NCBI RefSeq assembly: GCF_946479755.1
Contig: NZ_CAMLHC010000034.1
Location: 1 to 64,000, forward strand
Reading direction: 5' to 3'
From: an uncultured Chitinophaga sp.
GTDB taxonomy: Bacteria > Bacteroidota > Bacteroidia > Chitinophagales > Chitinophagaceae
DNA length: 64,000 nt
In this document: positions 1 to 7,610 of the stretch, piece after piece
Position numbering within the stretch: the stretch's first letter is position 1
How the letters are laid out: each line of letters starts with the position of its first letter
Made by a program: the position numbers and the translations under genes
The notes under the pieces: generated by a model
Told to the model about the DNA's origin: nothing
Seen by the model: the letters and a program-made list of their open reading frames with translations, nothing else
The model's database searches: none

Positions 1-894
1 ATCATCTAAAACGGAGACTTCAACAAGTAGAAACTTAGTCACAACTCGCAGCGACACCGAATAGCGATCCGCGTGAGTGACGTTCCCTCTTTACAGCCGC
101 TCGTGAAACAGGCCATTAACGACGCCGTCACCGCCGGTGTGTTTGCTTCCAACGCAGACAATGCCCTATTTAGGTACGTAGAAGCTCCGCCAAACAATAA
201 TCCGCTGAACGAGGCGTTCAAATCACGTATCGATTTCTGCATGTGTAAAACCATGGTGGACTACATGCTCGATGTCAAAGACCCACGGCTGCCCATTTAC
301 GCAGCGCCGGCGAAAGACAACGGCAAGTATATCGGCAAAGCATACGGACTTAACCAGCAGAACGGGGAAACCATCCCTAACAGCGCCATTTCTCTGCCCG
401 GCAGCGCTGTGCTGGACGCCAAAGCGCCGGCTGTTTACATGGATTACGCAGAAGTGGAGTTTATCCTGGCCGAAGCCATAGAACGCAACATCATCACCGG
501 CTCCGCCGAAGAACATTATAAAAAAGGTATCAGGGCTTCCCTCGAAGACCGCGGTGTCGCTGCATCCGTCATCGACCCGTACATAGCCGGTGTTCCCTAT
601 AATGGTGGCGACTGGAAGAACGTGATCGGTACGCAAAAGTGGATCGCGCTGTACATGCAGGGCATGGAAGGCTGGTTCGAAAGGCTGCGCCTGGACTTCA
701 AAAAGCCCAATGGACAAGCCCTGTTCGTAGCGCCTGTTGACGGCTCTCTCGACCGCGAAGTTACTGTCGTGCCCACCCGCATGACCTACCCGGTAGATGA
801 ACAACAGCTGAATAAAAGCAACTACGACAAAGCGGTGCAGTCCATCGGCGGCAAAGACAGTAAAGCCGCAAAACATTTCTGGGATCTTTATTAG
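1..894 (+). CDS. SusD/RagB-like nutrient-binding lipoprotein, C-terminal part
   Basis: This is the C-terminal part of a SusD-like outer-membrane lipoprotein (SusD-like_2 / SusD_RagB type), which would bind substrate on top of a SusC channel encoded to the left. Residues such as YMDYAEVEFILAEA, the WIALYMQGMEGWFERLR stretch and the late PTRMTYPVDEQQLN stretch are typical of the family. The open frame continues upstream of the GTG at 73 as far as position 31. Homology appears to continue further, because the translated text around 4-90 reads like the family sequence INGDFNKW...RIAIRVSDV, but it is broken by TAA at 7-9 and TAG at 28-30. Both stops fall where Tyr and Trp would be expected. Either the gene is decayed or the first ~60 bases are low quality. 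The SusC partner would lie outside the window. Confidence 0.75.
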
Positions 895-928
895 TCACCT
901 TTTGAGAATATAGAGACGGTCATCAAAA

Positions 929-958
929 GGGGTCGGTCTTCGCAGGAAGGCCGGCCTC
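929..958 (+). terminator. Putative terminator after SusD-like gene
   Basis: A ten-pair stem (929-938 with 949-958, including G-U pairs) encloses a ten-base loop, 35 bases after the SusD stop. The T-rich tail is short (TTGCTTTC), so termination is plausible but not certain. Confidence 0.45.
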
Positions 959-1005
959 TTGCTTTCAGTCAGTGTTAACCCCTAGAAAGAACTATGCGCC
1001 GAAAT

Positions 1006-1032
1006 CCACCCATGGCGCAGAAGACAGGGTGG
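1006..1032 (+). promoter_or_regulatory. Conserved 5' leader hairpin upstream of lanthipeptide precursor 1
   Basis: CCACCC (1006-1011) can pair with GGGTGG (1027-1032), 24 bases before the precursor start. The same block, ATCCACCC(C)ATGGCGC followed by AGACAGGG and then AATGTTATGAAAAAGAAA at the start codon, recurs before precursor 2 at 6128-6190. Precursor 3 lacks it. It could be an RNA regulatory element, a ribosome-access hairpin or a remnant of gene duplication. Confidence 0.4.
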
Positions 1033-1055
1033 GATCATCTTTAAATATTAATGTT

Positions 1056-1226
1056 ATGAAAAAGAAAATTTCGTTGAACAAAAAACTAATGCTGACCAAA
1101 AAAACAGTAGGAGTTATGACCGATTATCAGCAGGCAGCTATCAACGGTGGCCGTCTCACCACTATCCTGAGAACGTGCCAGGTGACCGGCGGCTGTCCTG
1201 TAGTGCCTGAACAACAGGATCTCTGA
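1056..1226 (+). CDS. Class I lanthipeptide-type precursor peptide 1 (56 aa)
   Basis: This short peptide has the leader pattern of Bacteroidota class I lanthipeptide (pinensin-like) precursors: MKKKISLNKKLMLTKK, then a hydrophobic/Gln segment and a GG cleavage site (AAINGG). The core, RLTTILRTCQVTGGCP and eight further residues, has four Thr and two Cys but no Ser, so LanB-type dehydration would give only dehydrobutyrine for methyllanthionine rings. I chose the ATG at 1056 because the leader starts there and aligns with the two other copies at 6188 and 6424; the open frame begins earlier at 972. No LanB, LanC or peptidase-exporter gene is in the window, so processing would have to occur in trans. 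Confidence 0.7.
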   Translation: MKKKISLNKKLMLTKKTVGVMTDYQQAAINGGRLTTILRTCQVTGGCPVVPEQQDL

Positions 1227-1235
1227 TGATAATAC

Positions 1236-1266
1236 AACGGAAACCGCCACTTGTGCGGTTTCCGTT
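1236..1266 (+). terminator. Rho-independent terminator of precursor 1
   Basis: A perfect 12-pair stem (AACGGAAACCGC with GCGGTTTCCGTT) lies nine bases after the precursor stop codon, with a seven-base loop and a moderately T-rich tail. Confidence 0.75.
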
Positions 1267-1524
1267 ATTGCTTATTCCTTCCCTGAAATAATATCCCCAA
1301 CAAATAGAAACTATTCCTTATTTTTGAAAAGAACAATGAATACCAGTCATAGCAGAAGTTCAACCGGCTAATACAGACCAACTTTCTGCTATCGGCTATT
1401 TACCCCTTTTCCTGTGTTTGCACGTTGACAGCGTTTCCCATTACACAACAGCAGCAAAACCCGTTGATACTATGTAACATACTATCTGAAAAGCCTTTAT
1501 TCTTCATCCAAAAAACAGTAAACA
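1267..1524 (+). other. Intergenic region upstream of metalloprotease gene
   Basis: About 260 bases without a supported gene. TATTTTTG at 1319-1326 matches the Bacteroidota -7 element TAnnTTTG, but I see no good TTTG at the expected -33 distance and it lies 200 bases from the metalloprotease ATG. A TGTGTTTG at about 1413-1420 is a second, weaker candidate. Nothing else stands out. Confidence 0.25.
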
Positions 1525-3108
1525 ATGACCAAAATCTCTCCTTTCATGGTGGTGGCCGCCGTATTGGCAATGGCGATCACCGGGTGCCAGAAACTACCCG
1601 AATCCGTTACCCTTCAGAAACCGGACGCCAAAAAGTCGCTGGTGGCCGCCAATAGCGTTGTTAACGGCACCTACATGCTCAATGTCGTCTATTTCGTTCC
1701 ATCCGACCTGGATACCGTTCCGGGATACCGCGAAAGGCTAAACGGGGTATTCCTGTACATGCAGCAGTTCACCACCAAATGGATGAACCAATGGGGATAT
1801 GCCGGCAGAACAATGGGACTGCAGACAGATTCCACCGGCCGGTTGAAGATATCACTGGTGCGCGGGCAACTGGGCAAAAACAGCTATCCCTACGAAGGCG
1901 GCTCCGGCGCAGTAATGAATGAAGTAAACGCCTATTTTGCCGCCCATCCGGCCGAGAAAAAAAGTGATCATATTATGGTGATCATTCCCACGTATTCTTA
2001 CGGCGCCAATGGAGACCCCAGTGGCGGGCCTTTCTACGGTATTGGCCGCTGGTGTTTCGCACTCGACTACACCGGCCTGGATACGATCAACCTGGGAAAA
2101 CCGGACGATAAGTTCTCTACCAAATGGATCGGCGGTATGGCCCATGAAATGGGACATGGCATTAATCTCCCGCATAATGGCGGCGCCCAGTCACAAAATA
2201 TCCAATATGGCACCACTTTAATGGGCTACGGCAATGGTACCCTCGGAAAAGCGCCTACTTATTTTTCCCCGGCCGATGTGGCCATACTGGCCAATGGCCA
2301 GGTATTCAGTCCCGTTACCAGAAGCGACTGGTACACCGATCCCGGCTGCCAGGTGAAACGGGTATACGCGGAATACAACACCGGTTCAGCCAGCATCATT
2401 GTTTCCGGTAAATTTTCGGCTACCAAAGCGGTAAAGGATATCGCTTATTACAACCGTAACACCGGTAACGATAACGGCGGCTATAACTCGGTAACATTCG
2501 CCTCCAAGCCAATAGGCACCGATAGTTTTCGTATCAGCATGCCCGTGAGCGACTTCAGGGACAAAGGAAATACGAACTATGAATTCACCATCCGGCTATG
2601 CCATGAAAATGGCAGTATCACCAGCTATGTAGCTTCCTACAGCTTCGTTAATGACGTCCCTGTTGTCACCTTCGGCGATAAACCGGTATACGATAAAACC
2701 GGATGGACAGTAAAGGCCTTCAGTTCTGAAGAAACGGCCGCGGAAAACGGCGCCGCTGCCAATATCATCGATGGCTCCGGCAGCAGCTACTGGCACTCCC
2801 GCTGGTCTTCGGCAGCGACCAGCTATCCACACACGATCACCATCGATATGGGCCAGGCGCTGGATGTAAACCGGTTTACCTTTAAACAGCGGAACAGCAG
2901 GATGGTAAAGGATATACAAATTCTGACCAGCAATAATAACAATACCTGGACACCGCTCGGCAACTTCACGCTGGCGGCGACCACCAATCCGCAGAACATC
3001 GTGCTCCCCTCCACCAAAAACTTCCGCTACTTCAAACTGAATATGACAAGCTCTTATGACGGCGAGCAGTTCGCCGCCATGTGTGAGGTAGGGACCTATA
3101 AAGATTAA
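1525..3108 (+). CDS. Secreted zinc metalloprotease lipoprotein with discoidin (F5/8 type C) domain
   Basis: This is probably a surface or secreted peptidase. The N-terminus is a lipoprotein signal ending in AMAITGC with the lipidated Cys at residue 21. Residues 207-217 read HEMGHGINLPH, the HExxHxxxxxH zinc motif of metzincin-type peptidases, in which H207, H211 and H217 would bind zinc and E208 would be catalytic. Residues ~393-527 look like a discoidin/F5-8 type C carbohydrate-binding domain (IIDGSGSSYWHSRW near its start, then a DMG...F.F motif). A middle segment (~270-390) looks like a beta-sandwich linker. The start is the ATG that gives the clean signal peptide. It stands alone, followed by a strong terminator. 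It could attack glycosylated proteins, but the substrate is unknown. Confidence 0.8.
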   Translation: MTKISPFMVVAAVLAMAITGCQKLPESVTLQKPDAKKSLVAANSVVNGTYMLNVVYFVPSDLDTVPGYRERLNGVFLYMQQFTTKWMNQWGYAGRTMGLQTDSTGRLKISLVRGQLGKNSYPYEGGSGAVMNEVNAYFAAHPAEKKSDHIMVIIPTYSYGANGDPSGGPFYGIGRWCFALDYTGLDTINLGKPDDKFSTKWIGGMAHEMGHGINLPHNGGAQSQNIQYGTTLMGYGNGTLGKAPTYFSPADVAILANGQVFSPVTRSDWYTDPGCQVKRVYAEYNTGSASIIVSGKFSATKAVKDIAYYNRNTGNDNGGYNSVTFASKPIGTDSFRISMPVSDFRDKGNTNYEFTIRLCHENGSITSYVASYSFVNDVPVVTFGDKPVYDKTGWTVKAFSSEETAAENGAAANIIDGSGSSYWHSRWSSAATSYPHTITIDMGQALDVNRFTFKQRNSRMVKDIQILTSNNNNTWTPLGNFTLAATTNPQNIVLPSTKNFRYFKLNMTSSYDGEQFAAMCEVGTYKD

Positions 3109-3132
3109 CACGCAAACCGACAAGCGTATATA

Positions 3133-3164
3133 AAAATCCGGGTAGCTTTACCCGGATTTTTTTT
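3133..3164 (+). terminator. Rho-independent terminator after metalloprotease
   Basis: AAAATCCGGG pairs with CCCGGATTTT and is followed by a run of T residues (3157-3164), 25 bases after the stop codon. It is a classic intrinsic terminator. Confidence 0.85.
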
Positions 3165-3217
3165 GACCTGATCATCCTCTCGGAAAAAAGTGTCAACTTA
3201 GCAGTTCATACCAGTCT

Positions 3218-4123
3218 ATGGCAAAAGCAACCGCATCACTGGAAGCCTTCTACAGGGATAAGTTCGGCAGCCTGTCTGACGACTTCCAGAAAAACATCGG
3301 ACAGTTTAATGTCTTCAGGATTGAAGACAGGATCCGGACGGGCACTACCTCCCCGACCTTTGTGCGCAGGGATTTTTTTAAGATCATGTTGTACCGGGGC
3401 GATAATATTTTCCATTATGGCGATCAAAGCATCCCTGTAAGCGGCAACACGCTGCTTTTCTTCCACCCGCAGGCACCGTATACCTATGAACCGCTGAAGG
3501 CTGATACCAGCGGCTATTTCTGTGTGTTCCGGGATGAGTTTTTTAAAGAGAACCTGCGGCTGGAACTGGGCAAACTACCTTTGTTTACCATGGGCCCACC
3601 GCCGGTATTCAGCCTGGACGAAGAAAAAACGAACGAGGTAACCACCCTTTTTGAGAAGATGGTCGGGGAACAGGACTCGGACTATACGTATAAATATGAA
3701 CTGATCAGGGCTTACGTAAGCGAACTGATCTATCTGGCGATGAAACTCCGGCCTGCCGGCAACCGGTATGAGCACCCCGATGCCGCCTCGCGGATAACGG
3801 CCGTTTTCACCGAGCTGCTGGAGCGGCAGTTCCCCATTGAGTCAGCATCCCGGCGTTTTGAGCTGCGTTCGCCGAAAGTGTTTGCAGACAGGCTTTCCGT
3901 TCATGTTAATTCACTCAACCGCGCTATCAAAAAAACCACCGGCCGCACCACTACCGACCTTATCTTCGAGCGGCTGACAGCGGAAGCCAAAGCGCTGCTG
4001 AAACATACTACCTGGAACGTTGCCGAGATCAGTTATGTGCTGGGATTCGAAGATCAGGCGCATTTCAACAACTTTTTCAGGAAGCAGACCACCATGAGTC
4101 CTTCGGATTTCAGGCAGGTTTGA
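3218..4123 (+). CDS. AraC-family transcriptional regulator
   Basis: This 301-residue protein has a cupin-like sensor region at residues ~20-150 and a C-terminal AraC/XylS double helix-turn-helix at ~200-300. The second helix-turn-helix shows the signature VAEISYVLGFEDQAHFNNFF followed by KQTTMSPSDFRQ. Length and layout are normal for the family. The gene lies 75 bases upstream of the SDR gene on the same strand, and such a regulator commonly controls the adjacent oxidoreductase; here that is inference from position. The ligand is unknown. Confidence 0.88.
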   Translation: MAKATASLEAFYRDKFGSLSDDFQKNIGQFNVFRIEDRIRTGTTSPTFVRRDFFKIMLYRGDNIFHYGDQSIPVSGNTLLFFHPQAPYTYEPLKADTSGYFCVFRDEFFKENLRLELGKLPLFTMGPPPVFSLDEEKTNEVTTLFEKMVGEQDSDYTYKYELIRAYVSELIYLAMKLRPAGNRYEHPDAASRITAVFTELLERQFPIESASRRFELRSPKVFADRLSVHVNSLNRAIKKTTGRTTTDLIFERLTAEAKALLKHTTWNVAEISYVLGFEDQAHFNNFFRKQTTMSPSDFRQV

Positions 4124-4174
4124 ATTTGACAAATAATGGTTTGTATACGACAAAGATGCTATCCGGCAGCGGGG

Positions 4175-4182
4175 TAATTTTG
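4175..4182 (+). promoter_or_regulatory. Candidate -7 promoter element for the SDR gene
   Basis: TAATTTTG matches the Bacteroidota TAnnTTTG -7 box, 16 bases before the SDR start codon. A TTTG lies upstream at 4140-4143, but the spacing of about 31 bases exceeds the usual 19-23, so this is only a candidate. Confidence 0.3.
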
Positions 4183-4198
4183 CTCAAAAAAACAGACC

Positions 4199-5041
4199 AT
4201 GAGCCAAACAAAAACCTGGTATATCACCGGCGCATCCAAAGGAATGGGGTTATCCCTTGTAAAACAATTATTGGCCAAAGGCCAGCGCGTTGCCGCCACA
4301 TCAAGATCACTGGCCGCACTTGACGCGTTCAAAGGCAACGACAATTTCCTGCCGCTGGCGGTGGACCTGAAAAGTGAGTCGTCCGTTGCCACATCTATAA
4401 AACAAACCGTTGAAAAATTCGGCCGGCTGGACGTTGTGATCAACAATGCAGGCTACGGCTTAGGGGGTGCACTGGAAGAACTCACCGAAGGAGAGATCCA
4501 TGAAAATTTTGACGTCAATTTTTTCGCCGTGGTACGGGTGATACAACAGGCATTACCTTATATGAGAGAACAGCGGTCCGGTCATATCATCAATATTTCT
4601 TCCATCGCAGGTTTTGCTCCCGGCGTGGGCTGGGCGGTGTACTGTGCCGCCAAATTCGCCGTCAGCGGTCTCAGTGCCGCGCTGACGAATGATCTGAAGC
4701 CTTTGGGTATTCATGTGACCAACGTTATGCCTGGTGCGTTCCGGACCAATTTTGCCAAAGCGGATTCCATTGCCTTTGGCCGGCGAACGATAGCCGACTA
4801 CGCTCATTTGCGGGCGTCGCATGAGAAGCTGAACAGCATGGACGGCGCGCAATTGGGCAATCCCGATAAAATGGCAGACATCTTCCTGGCACTAACTTCC
4901 AGTCCCAACCCCGCCACAGACCTTTTCCTGGGGAGCGACGCCTTCCATCGGGCGGCGGCCAGGATAGAGCAGTTACAGGCGGAGCTGAATGAGTGGAAAA
5001 CCGATTCCATCTCCACTGATTTTACCGCCGAACCCTGTTAA
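4199..5041 (+). CDS. SDR-family NAD(P)-dependent oxidoreductase
   Basis: This 280-residue classical short-chain dehydrogenase/reductase carries the Rossmann cofactor motif TGASKGMG at residues 10-17, NNAG near 83, catalytic Ser at 134/135 and the catalytic YCAAK at 148-152. The basic residues after the glycine motif (TSRS) suggest NADP preference. The substrate cannot be read from the sequence. It follows the AraC regulator, which may control it. Its TAA stop overlaps the stop codon of the convergent DUF3592 gene by three bases. Confidence 0.9.
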   Translation: MSQTKTWYITGASKGMGLSLVKQLLAKGQRVAATSRSLAALDAFKGNDNFLPLAVDLKSESSVATSIKQTVEKFGRLDVVINNAGYGLGGALEELTEGEIHENFDVNFFAVVRVIQQALPYMREQRSGHIINISSIAGFAPGVGWAVYCAAKFAVSGLSAALTNDLKPLGIHVTNVMPGAFRTNFAKADSIAFGRRTIADYAHLRASHEKLNSMDGAQLGNPDKMADIFLALTSSPNPATDLFLGSDAFHRAAARIEQLQAELNEWKTDSISTDFTAEPC

Positions 5042-5448
5042 GCGCCAAAGTATCCGCGAAACACGAAATAGCCGCCGCCAATCAGCAGCAGGTCTATTGC
5101 CACGGCCAATAACGTCAGCGGCCACCAGAATAAGGTACCGTAATTGAGGAACCAAACAGTCTCCGGCCTGCCGGGGTGAAATATAAAAGCAGCGGTCTTA
5201 CCAACCTTCCATCTCGCGATAGAAGAACCCGTCGAATGCTTGTAAGTAATGGTTTCATTCCGGCGGGTGGGGATATTGAACACGGGGTAGTAATATGTAC
5301 CATCGTCTTCACTCTTCTCTACCACCTCCACAACGGTCCCCACGGCACGCTCTCCGTTTTTCACAAATGCCAGCCTGCTTCTGAGGCTTCTTAGTGCAAA
5401 GACTAACAGTAAAGCACCAACGGTGATATAAATGCAATGTATGATCAT
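5038..5448 (-). CDS. DUF3592-like membrane protein A
   Basis: This 136-residue protein has one N-terminal transmembrane helix (residues ~4-22), an extracytoplasmic beta-rich middle containing GTVVEVVEKSEDDGTYYYPVF, and a second hydrophobic segment at ~105-130. The G-TV-....-YYPVF pattern and the F-x-P-x-x-P-E segment are typical of DUF3592. It is paralogous to the gene immediately upstream on the same strand (12-base gap). Function unknown. Its 3' end meets the SDR gene tail-to-tail with interlocking stop codons. Confidence 0.75.
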   Translation of the reverse strand: MIIHCIYITVGALLLVFALRSLRSRLAFVKNGERAVGTVVEVVEKSEDDGTYYYPVFNIPTRRNETITYKHSTGSSIARWKVGKTAAFIFHPGRPETVWFLNYGTLFWWPLTLLAVAIDLLLIGGGYFVFRGYFGA

Positions 5449-5460
5449 TGAGAGGCTATT

Positions 5461-5880
5461 TTAATTCAGGGTATAACTTTCTTCCGGCATCGCTACTAAC
5501 CGGCGTAACCAATAGTATCCTGCGCCGGTAATAATTAATGGTATGCCAGCTGCCATTAACACGATACTCCAGTTGAAAATCCAAAAATAGCGCATCATCC
5601 GTACGGAGTCCGGATCACCGGGATCGTAAAGGAACACAGCCTGCTCTCCTACCTCCCAGCTTGCCGGCTTACTGGAAGCCGCATGGTGATAGTTAAGCTG
5701 CCTGCCATCTTTTGTTGTTACGACAAAAACCGGTGAATAGGAGCCATCATGCAATTCCAGCGCAGTAACGGTACCCGTGGCCTGTTCGCTGTTGCGGATG
5801 AAATCCAGGGTCTCCTTCAATTTGTACAGTGAAGCAGCCAGTAGCAGGAGGCCGGTCAACAAACATAGTTTGTACTTCAT
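5461..5880 (-). CDS. DUF3592-like membrane protein B
   Basis: This 139-residue paralogue of the downstream gene has the same layout: an N-terminal hydrophobic helix, a central ATGTVTALELHDGSYSPVF stretch, a GEQAVFLYDPGDPDS loop and a C-terminal hydrophobic hairpin at ~105-130. The pair probably arose by tandem duplication and is probably cotranscribed. Family function is unknown; the proteins should sit in the inner membrane with the central domain outside the cytoplasm. Confidence 0.75.
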   Translation of the reverse strand: MKYKLCLLTGLLLLAASLYKLKETLDFIRNSEQATGTVTALELHDGSYSPVFVVTTKDGRQLNYHHAASSKPASWEVGEQAVFLYDPGDPDSVRMMRYFWIFNWSIVLMAAGIPLIITGAGYYWLRRLVAMPEESYTLN

Positions 5881-6127
5881 ATGGTTGAATCAGGTGATCA
5901 GAAAAGAATCTATTGTAAGATAATAACAATATGCCACCTATTCTCCATAAAAAAAACAACTGCAGCAGAAGCGCCAGTGGCAAAGATTTTCTTTATAATA
6001 CTTCTGTCCTGTTTCAGAAAGATTGCTTATCTTAATTATCTCAGAAAAATAACCCGTATCAATAACCCACTATGCCCTCATTTCCTTCGAACATACAACA
6101 TCATCACCAGCTTCTTGCGCTGAATAT
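5881..6127. other. Intergenic region between DUF3592 gene and lanthipeptide precursor 2
   Basis: About 250 bases, AT-rich, with no supported gene on either strand. It should hold the divergent promoters for the DUF3592 pair and the precursor operon. I see no convincing TTTG/TAnnTTTG pair. Confidence 0.3.
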
Positions 6128-6166
6128 CCACCCCATGGCGCTACTCCACGTAAAAGACAGGGGAGG
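6128..6166 (+). promoter_or_regulatory. Conserved 5' leader hairpin upstream of lanthipeptide precursor 2
   Basis: CCACCCC (6128-6134) faces GGGGAGG (6160-6166) and can pair with a single A-A mismatch. The surrounding block matches the leader of precursor 1 (see 1006-1032), including ATGGCGC and AGACAGGG, and both end in AATGTTATGAAAAAGAAA at the start codon. The loop is about ten bases longer here. Confidence 0.35.
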
Positions 6167-6187
6167 TCTGTACAAAAAATCAATGTT

Positions 6188-6364
6188 ATGAAAAAGAAAA
6201 ACATCGATCTGAAGAAAAAACTGATCCTGAAAAAAGAGGCAGTAACCACCCTCACTTCCTTCCAGCAGGCACTGTTAGCCGGTGGTGCTGCACGGATTAC
6301 CCGCACCATAGAATGTGAGACCCGGCCTATCACCGGAAGACCCGTATGCTACCTCTGCCCTTGA
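6188..6364 (+). CDS. Class I lanthipeptide-type precursor peptide 2 (58 aa)
   Basis: This peptide aligns with the precursors at 1056 and 6424 over a Lys-rich leader (MKKKNIDLKKKLILKKEAV) ending at a GG site (QALLAGG). The predicted core AARITRTIECETRPITGRPV plus CYLCP has four Thr, three Cys and no Ser. It could be dehydrated and cyclised by a class I LanB/LanC system encoded elsewhere. Start chosen from the shared leader. It lies 59 bases before precursor 3 on the same strand, so the two are probably cotranscribed and share the terminator at 6651-6685. Confidence 0.68.
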   Translation: MKKKNIDLKKKLILKKEAVTTLTSFQQALLAGGAARITRTIECETRPITGRPVCYLCP

Positions 6365-6423
6365 TCACCAGGGGAATAACAGCTGGGATTGGCCCGCATT
6401 ATTACACATCTCAAACCCGTAAA

Positions 6424-6609
6424 ATGAAAAAGAAAAAACTGTCTTTAAGTAAGAAATTGATGCTTCAGCGGGAGATTATTGCTCCCCTGAACAATCAGGC
6501 TCAGTCTCAGTTGAACGGAGGAGGTACCAGAACTACCTGGGGATGCCCTACCTGGTTGCCTAATGCAGGTTGCTACACTGAAACAAACCCTCAGATTCTT
6601 TGCAATTAA
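6424..6609 (+). CDS. Class I lanthipeptide-type precursor peptide 3 (61 aa)
   Basis: The leader MKKKKLSLSKKLMLQREII and the QSQLNGGG cleavage region match the other two precursors. The core beginning TRTTWGCPTWLPNAGCYTE has six Thr, three Cys, two Trp and no Ser, so it differs completely from cores 1 and 2 while keeping the leader. That divergence is what is expected when one modification system recognises the leader. I chose the ATG at 6424 by leader alignment; the open frame starts earlier at 6346. No modification gene is adjacent. Confidence 0.7.
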   Translation: MKKKKLSLSKKLMLQREIIAPLNNQAQSQLNGGGTRTTWGCPTWLPNAGCYTETNPQILCN

Positions 6610-6650
6610 TCCTGGCGTACTGCCGGATAAATGCAGTGAATTGTTATGAC

Positions 6651-6685
6651 AAGACGACCTGCCGCATAAGCTGGCAGGTCGTCTT
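6651..6685. terminator. Bidirectional terminator between precursor 3 and the ABM gene
   Basis: A perfect 13-pair stem (AAGACGACCTGCC with GGCAGGTCGTCTT) with a nine-base loop lies between convergent genes. A-rich and T-rich ends allow use in both directions. Confidence 0.8.
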
Positions 6686-6705
6686 TGTATAGCTACTGAG
6701 CAACA

Positions 6706-6993
6706 TTATATTTTTTTCAGGAGATGAATCTGCGGCGCTTCCTGTAATTTGTCCTGTGCCATGCGACCAAATGCAAGAATATAAGGTTGCTGGTTATGTG
6801 CGTCGAGTCCTTCCCTGCTCTTCCATATTTCGTAGAAGACGAACAGGTTTTCATCTTCCGTTCCCTGATGAAGATCGTACTGTAAACAGGCTTCTTCTTT
6901 CCTGGTTTCCTTTACCATCTGCTGTAATACTTCCAGCACCGCTTCGCGGTATTCCGGCTTCGCTTTGATGATCGCTGTCAAATAGATACTCAT
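6706..6993 (-). CDS. Antibiotic biosynthesis monooxygenase (ABM)-family quinol monooxygenase, YgiN-like
   Basis: This 95-residue dimeric alpha/beta-barrel protein of the ABM family (PF03992 type) shows the opening hydrophobic strand with KPEYREAVLEVLQQMV, the central FVFYEIWKSREGLDAHNQQP motif and a short C-terminal strand. In Escherichia coli the homologue YgiN cycles quinols together with MdaB, and here the gene overlaps the mdaB-like gene by four bases, which supports the same partnership. It acts in the cytoplasm. A role in antibiotic synthesis is not implied by the family name. Confidence 0.82.
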   Translation of the reverse strand: MSIYLTAIIKAKPEYREAVLEVLQQMVKETRKEEACLQYDLHQGTEDENLFVFYEIWKSREGLDAHNQQPYILAFGRMAQDKLQEAPQIHLLKKI

Positions 6994-7610
6994 GATAACT
7001 GTTTTTCGAGTGTGAATATTTCTCCGAGATGTTCGGTATAATCCTGGTGGTAGTTGTTAACCCGCTCCTGCGTAGCATTTTTCTCCAGATCGTGAAAGTG
7101 GAACCCCTGCATTCTCTCCATGCCCACAAATTCGTTCATTTTATGGAACCCGAACAGGACACCGTTGTCCACTGATGTCTGGTCGAAAAATTCACCGGGG
7201 AGGGTAAATGCTGTTTCAGGCGCATTCCAGGTGGTAGTGACCATGTACTTCTTACCCTGCATGAGCCCGCCGGTGCCGTAGTTAATGGCCGGATTTTTCC
7301 TGCTTCTGCCGTCACTGGCGTACATCCCGTTCTGATGCCCCGCCGTAAACACATCATCTATATATTTTTTAAGCCGGTTAGGCACCTGGAACCACCAGAT
7401 GGGCGTATGATAAATAACGACGTCAGCCCATTTAAAGTTCTCCACTTCCGCCAAGGCATCAAATTCATCGTTGGTATTGCTGACACGGTATTCGATCTGT
7501 TCCCGCTTCAGAAACTCCGTTGTCCAGCTGGTCAACAGATCGTTAAACTTGCCGCCGGAGTGTGCAAAGACTTGTCCTGCATTGATAATGAATACGTTCA
7601 TTGCTATCAT
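6990..7610 (-). CDS. mdaB: NAD(P)H quinone oxidoreductase of the MdaB family
   Basis: This 206-residue flavodoxin-like quinone reductase resembles MdaB closely: WADVVIYHTPIWWFQVP, KKYIDDVFTAGH, MYASDGRSRK and QGKKYMVTTTWNAP all match the family. It would reduce quinones by two electrons with a bound FAD. The first codons read MIAMNVFIIN; a second ATG three codons in (7601) is equally plausible because the conserved strand starts after it. It is translationally coupled to the YgiN-like monooxygenase by a four-base overlap, as in a quinone redox operon. Confidence 0.87.
   Translation of the reverse strand: MIAMNVFIINAGQVFAHSGGKFNDLLTSWTTEFLKREQIEYRVSNTNDEFDALAEVENFKWADVVIYHTPIWWFQVPNRLKKYIDDVFTAGHQNGMYASDGRSRKNPAINYGTGGLMQGKKYMVTTTWNAPETAFTLPGEFFDQTSVDNGVLFGFHKMNEFVGMERMQGFHFHDLEKNATQERVNNYHQDYTEHLGEIFTLEKQLS

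Noticed and set aside
223..876. 217-residue minus-strand open frame opposite the SusD-like gene
   Set aside because: It is antisense to a recognisable SusD-like coding region and has no homologous pattern of its own.
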